From an uncultured Proteiniphilum sp. (GTDB taxonomy: Bacteria > Bacteroidota > Bacteroidia > Bacteroidales > Dysgonomonadaceae), in assembly GCA_927407015.1 (NCBI GenBank), contig CAKMJT010000040.1, positions 1 through 46,022 on the forward strand: DNA of 46,022 bases, in the 5' to 3' direction. How positions within the stretch are numbered: position 1 is the stretch's first letter; every line of letters begins with the position of its first letter. Below are positions 43,701 to 46,022 of this stretch, piece by piece. The translations under genes and the position numbers were made by a program. Below the pieces are notes generated by a model. It made no database searches and had not been told where the DNA came from. It saw only the letters and a program-made list of their open reading frames with translations.

Positions 43701-43822
43701 GCCAGGTATTTTTGCAGAAAGACTCCGGCACGGCGGTTGGGAAGCACAAAAGTTTTCCTGTACAATTGATCGCCACTCTTCTCCCAAAAAAGTGAGGCTA
43801 CCTGATGTAAAAAAGGGGTCAT
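40760..43822 (-). CDS. AddB-like PD-(D/E)XK nuclease with Fe-S cysteines
   Basis: The 1020-residue protein looks like the AddB-type partner of RecBCD-like recombination nucleases. The N-terminal helicase-like part has degraded motifs ([17 protein letters not shown]). [29 protein letters not shown] is a helicase motif V/VI-like region. The C-terminal nuclease has [23 protein letters not shown] (catalytic D and K) and [13 protein letters not shown]. The Cys residues (one in DCPLKF, three in CxxCx5C) should hold a 4Fe-4S cluster. Residues ~476-532 are a Lys/Glu-rich low-complexity insertion. No addA gene is adjacent on either side. Confidence 0.83.
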   Translation of the reverse strand: [1020 protein letters not shown]

Positions 43823-43974
43823 AAGCTACAGCAAAAATGGTAAACGGTGAACTGCTTTCCTGCAAATGTATGAAAAATATGCCAGATCGAAATATTTTAT
43901 TTTTCCAAAAATGAGCACTTTTTATTTTAATTTAAACTACCTTGCATCTTTTTCAACAGTGTTTATGTGACTCT

Positions 43975-44529
43975 ATGCCATTAGTTCAACTCCCAAATAT
44001 CTCCTCTATTTACAAAGAGCATCTGGATGCTCTCTATGCCTATGCACTCCACTTGGGGTTCGATGAACAGACCGCCATGGACGTCATCCATGATCTGTTC
44101 TACAAACTCTGCACTCGTCAAACTTCAATCGATGATCTGGGAAACCTGCGTTTCTATCTCTTCAGATCTCTCAGAAACAGGCTGATGGATATCCGCCGCT
44201 CACAAAGAGAGTTTGCAATCCTGGAGGTTGAGGATCAGGAGACAATTGGTGAGCTTCCCTTTCATCTGGAGGTAACGGTTGAGGAGGAGATGATCATGGA
44301 AGAGGAAAAAGAGGAGATTCGCAAGAAGATTGAAAAAGTACTCAGCGGTCTCACTCACCGGCAGCGCGAGATCATTTACCTGCGGTATATCCACGAATAC
44401 AGCTATGAAGAGATCGCAGCCATCATGCAGATATCGGTAGAATCGAGCCGGAACCTGCTCAGCCGTACCGTTACACGCCTAAAAGACTCATCCTTAACCG
44501 TTTGGACAATTCTTTTATTTCTGCGTTGA
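43975..44529 (+). CDS. ECF RNA polymerase sigma factor (Bacteroidota Fec-type)
   Basis: Starting at ATG 43975 gives 184 residues; an upstream TTG is less likely. Sigma region 2 runs through LDALYAYALHLGFDEQTAMDVIHDLFYKL and FYLFRSLRNRLMDIRRS. Region 4 is LSGLTHRQREIIYLRYIHEYSYEEIAAIMQISVESSRNLLSR. It is followed after 117 bases by a FecR-type anti-sigma gene. Such pairs normally control a neighbouring TonB receptor/SusCD operon, which is not visible here. An incomplete -7 box TACCTTGC lies at 43938. Confidence 0.92.
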   Translation: MPLVQLPNISSIYKEHLDALYAYALHLGFDEQTAMDVIHDLFYKLCTRQTSIDDLGNLRFYLFRSLRNRLMDIRRSQREFAILEVEDQETIGELPFHLEVTVEEEMIMEEEKEEIRKKIEKVLSGLTHRQREIIYLRYIHEYSYEEIAAIMQISVESSRNLLSRTVTRLKDSSLTVWTILLFLR

Positions 44530-44646
44530 AACAAAAGAATGATTTAAGCAAAACTTTTCAAAAAAAATGATGATATTCTCCCCTGTATCATCGTTTATCT
44601 TATAAACAGTTATTAATACAAACCGATTCTCTTGATCAATCATAAT

Positions 44647-45834
44647 ATGAGCAATGATAGAGCTGAAAGGACTCCTGTGCGGTACTTGACAGATGAAAAG
44701 TTTATTGCGTGGATGCTATGCCCCACCGATGAGCTGAATAACTATTGGAGGCAGTTTTTAGAAGCTCACCCCGAGGAGAGAGGAGATCTGTCGAAAGCGG
44801 AAGAGCTATTCAGAAAGTTTAAACTATCCACCTACCACCTGGATGAAGCAGCAAGAGAAAGAGCAGTGTCACGGCTTGAGGAGTCGCTCCGTCACTATCA
44901 TCGGAAACGAAAGATTCGGAGAATCTTTATCACGGCGGCTGGATCAGTGGCTGCCCTCCTGTTGCTTTTTATGTTACTGCAGGATCTGATCATTAAGTCT
45001 GAACGTTTTTCCGAAACACCGATGGATTATTATGTAGGCAGTGAGTTGGAATCGAAAGAGATCCAACTTTATACCGGTAATCAGAAAAACACTTTCGAGG
45101 AAAACATCGATGTCACCATCAGAAACGATCAACTTATTCAGGTAAATAAAGAAAAGAGCAGCGATGCAGATGAGATCACCACCGATCGAAACAGCATCAA
45201 CCGATTGGTTGTGCCTCATGGAAAACGCTCAAAGGTGTTGCTTCCCGACGGTACCCAGATATGGTTAAACGCGGGTTCTACACTCATATTTCCATCTCAC
45301 TTCGAAAAAAAAACTCGTGAGGTGACGCTCCGTGGAGAAATGTATGCCCAAGTAGCCCATGATCCAGTGAGACCTTTTCTGGCAAAAACAGATCATCTTG
45401 ATGTGAAAGTATATGGAACAGGTTTCAACCTCTCCGCATATGAGGATGCCTCCCCCTGGATTGTACTTGTGGAGGGAAGTGTAGGAATAATATCGGACAA
45501 AGGTAATGAGGTGAAGCTAACGCCCAACGAAAAGGCAGTACTCAACGAAAATGGATCACTGGAAAGAAGCAGGGTGGATGTTAGTAGTTATGTGAGTTGG
45601 AAAGATGGGTACCTCACCTACCATGAGACACCCATCCCGGAGGTTCTGAAACAGATTGAGCGTTTTTACAACCTATCGTTCAACCTTGACGACCATGTAT
45701 CCTTGCAGGGTATGACCTGCAGCGGGAAGATCATCCTCTCGGATAACCTTGACAACGTGTTGACTGCGTTAACGCTCATTTCCGACACGCGTTATCATCG
45801 GGAGAACAAATCTATCTACATTTATAAAAAGTAA
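44647..45834 (+). CDS. FecR-type anti-sigma factor with DUF4974 tail
   Basis: The 395-residue protein starts at ATG 44647. The cytoplasmic N-terminus (1-90) would bind the sigma factor. One membrane helix spans about 93-113 (IFITAAGSVAALLLLFMLLQ). The FecR domain follows (about 180-270: VPHGKRSKVLLPDGTQIWLNAGSTLIFP, REVTLRGEMYAQVAHD). The C-terminal DUF4974 (about 315-390, YHETPIPEVLKQIERFYNLSF) ends the protein. It transmits a signal from an outer-membrane receptor to the sigma factor. The receptor operon expected next is missing; an IS1-like element begins 93 bases downstream. Confidence 0.92.
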   Translation: MSNDRAERTPVRYLTDEKFIAWMLCPTDELNNYWRQFLEAHPEERGDLSKAEELFRKFKLSTYHLDEAARERAVSRLEESLRHYHRKRKIRRIFITAAGSVAALLLLFMLLQDLIIKSERFSETPMDYYVGSELESKEIQLYTGNQKNTFEENIDVTIRNDQLIQVNKEKSSDADEITTDRNSINRLVVPHGKRSKVLLPDGTQIWLNAGSTLIFPSHFEKKTREVTLRGEMYAQVAHDPVRPFLAKTDHLDVKVYGTGFNLSAYEDASPWIVLVEGSVGIISDKGNEVKLTPNEKAVLNENGSLERSRVDVSSYVSWKDGYLTYHETPIPEVLKQIERFYNLSFNLDDHVSLQGMTCSGKIILSDNLDNVLTALTLISDTRYHRENKSIYIYKK

Positions 45835-45884
45835 AACTTAAAAAAGATGTGCCTATGAGAAAAAGAAACAGTTGAAAAATAGGG

Positions 45885-45915
45885 TTTGCTAATTAAATAT
45901 ATATTTGTATCTTTG
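45885..45915 (+). promoter_or_regulatory. Promoter TTTG-N19-TATCTTTG upstream of the transposase-like gene
   Basis: TTTG (45885-45888) and TATCTTTG (45908-45915) are 19 bases apart, an exact Bacteroidota promoter. A second box TATATTTG (45900-45907) directly precedes it. The start codon of the transposase-like gene is 12 bases after the -7 box. Confidence 0.65.
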
Positions 45916-45927
45916 CAGAAAAAAGTT

Positions 45928-46022
45928 ATGAATTGTCCAAAATGTTTATGTGATAAAAGCGTTAAGTCAGGAATTATCAAAGGGAAACAGCGCTACAAAT
46001 GCAAGGAATGTGGTTGTAATTA
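45928..46022 (+). mobile_element. IS1-like transposase gene, N-terminal zinc finger (cut by window end)
   Basis: The first 31 codons, MNCPKCLCDKSVKSGIIKGK then QRYKCKECGCN, form the CxxC...CxxC zinc ribbon with GKQRYKCKECG. That is the typical N-terminus of IS1-family InsA/InsAB' proteins. The rest is outside the window, so neither IS ends nor intactness can be judged. It follows the anti-sigma gene where a SusCD operon would be expected. Confidence 0.7.

Noticed and set aside
1..46022. CRISPR array, phage or integrative element
   Set aside because: No regularly spaced direct repeats, cas genes, integrase, phage structural genes or tRNA-linked attachment duplications are visible; the tRNA pair is followed by an ordinary terminator and transporter gene.

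Overview
The window looks like chromosome from an anaerobic member of the Bacteroidota, most likely order Bacteroidales. Several things point there. The recognisable promoters follow the Bacteroidota pattern (TTTG, 19-21 bases, TAnnTTTG). Start codons have A-rich leaders and no Shine-Dalgarno sequence. There is an ECF sigma/FecR-type anti-sigma pair with a DUF4974 tail, a TonB receptor with an N-terminal carboxypeptidase-like domain, a GH109 lipoprotein, DUF4468 and DUF4295 proteins, and the rpmB-rpmG-DUF4295-ftsY-rimO-HU gene order. Family or genus (a Dysgonomonadaceae-like genus is my guess) cannot be settled from sequence reading alone. Most of the window is housekeeping DNA; the only mobile DNA is an IS1-like transposase entering at the right edge.

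Layout. 1-3.4 kb: a TPR protein tail, nadD, a small GlsB-like membrane protein, nspC and a nitroreductase. 3.7-7.5 kb: a hemerythrin-type diiron protein overlapping a LuxR-type regulator, converging on a siderophore-type TonB receptor. 7.5-8.2 kb: about 700 bases with little coding content, ending in one copy of a ~100-bp repeat that forms the sucC promoter and leader. 8.2-11.6 kb: sucCD converging on a GH109 glycosidase. 11.9-16.3 kb: a minus-strand block with rpmB, rpmG and DUF4295, a terminator, ftsY, rimO and an unusual membrane-spanning HU fusion. 16.5-20.2 kb: a DUF4468 protein, a membrane TPR protein, ribH, tRNA-Tyr, tRNA-Gly with a strong terminator, and a MATE transporter.

20.2-28.1 kb is one long minus-strand series: yraN, mmcQ-like, birA, pyrH, frr, rsgA, cls, aroK, an alanine dehydrogenase-family gene and a lipoprotein. 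Its two largest spacers are filled by degenerate low-complexity repeats. 28.3-31 kb carries a small possible RHH protein, tadA, a secreted proline-rich protein, an HD hydrolase, the second (inverted) copy of the ~100-bp repeat and an FMN reductase. 31-35 kb holds a divergent Gfo/Idh/MocA oxidoreductase and a DUF1080 (3-keto-glycoside hydrolase type) gene followed by an AgcS amino-acid symporter. 35-46 kb holds an SDR lacking the usual Tyr/Lys, metG, a YfhO-like membrane protein, an AddB-like nuclease and the sigma/anti-sigma pair cut off by the IS.

The strongest candidates for something new are: the diiron-protein/pseudo-receiver LuxR cassette with an operator-like palindrome at its promoter; the inverted ~100-bp repeats 22 kb apart, one of which contains the sucC promoter and start codon; and the HU-transmembrane-LysM-like fusion. 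All are inferences from reading the sequence; no database search was possible.
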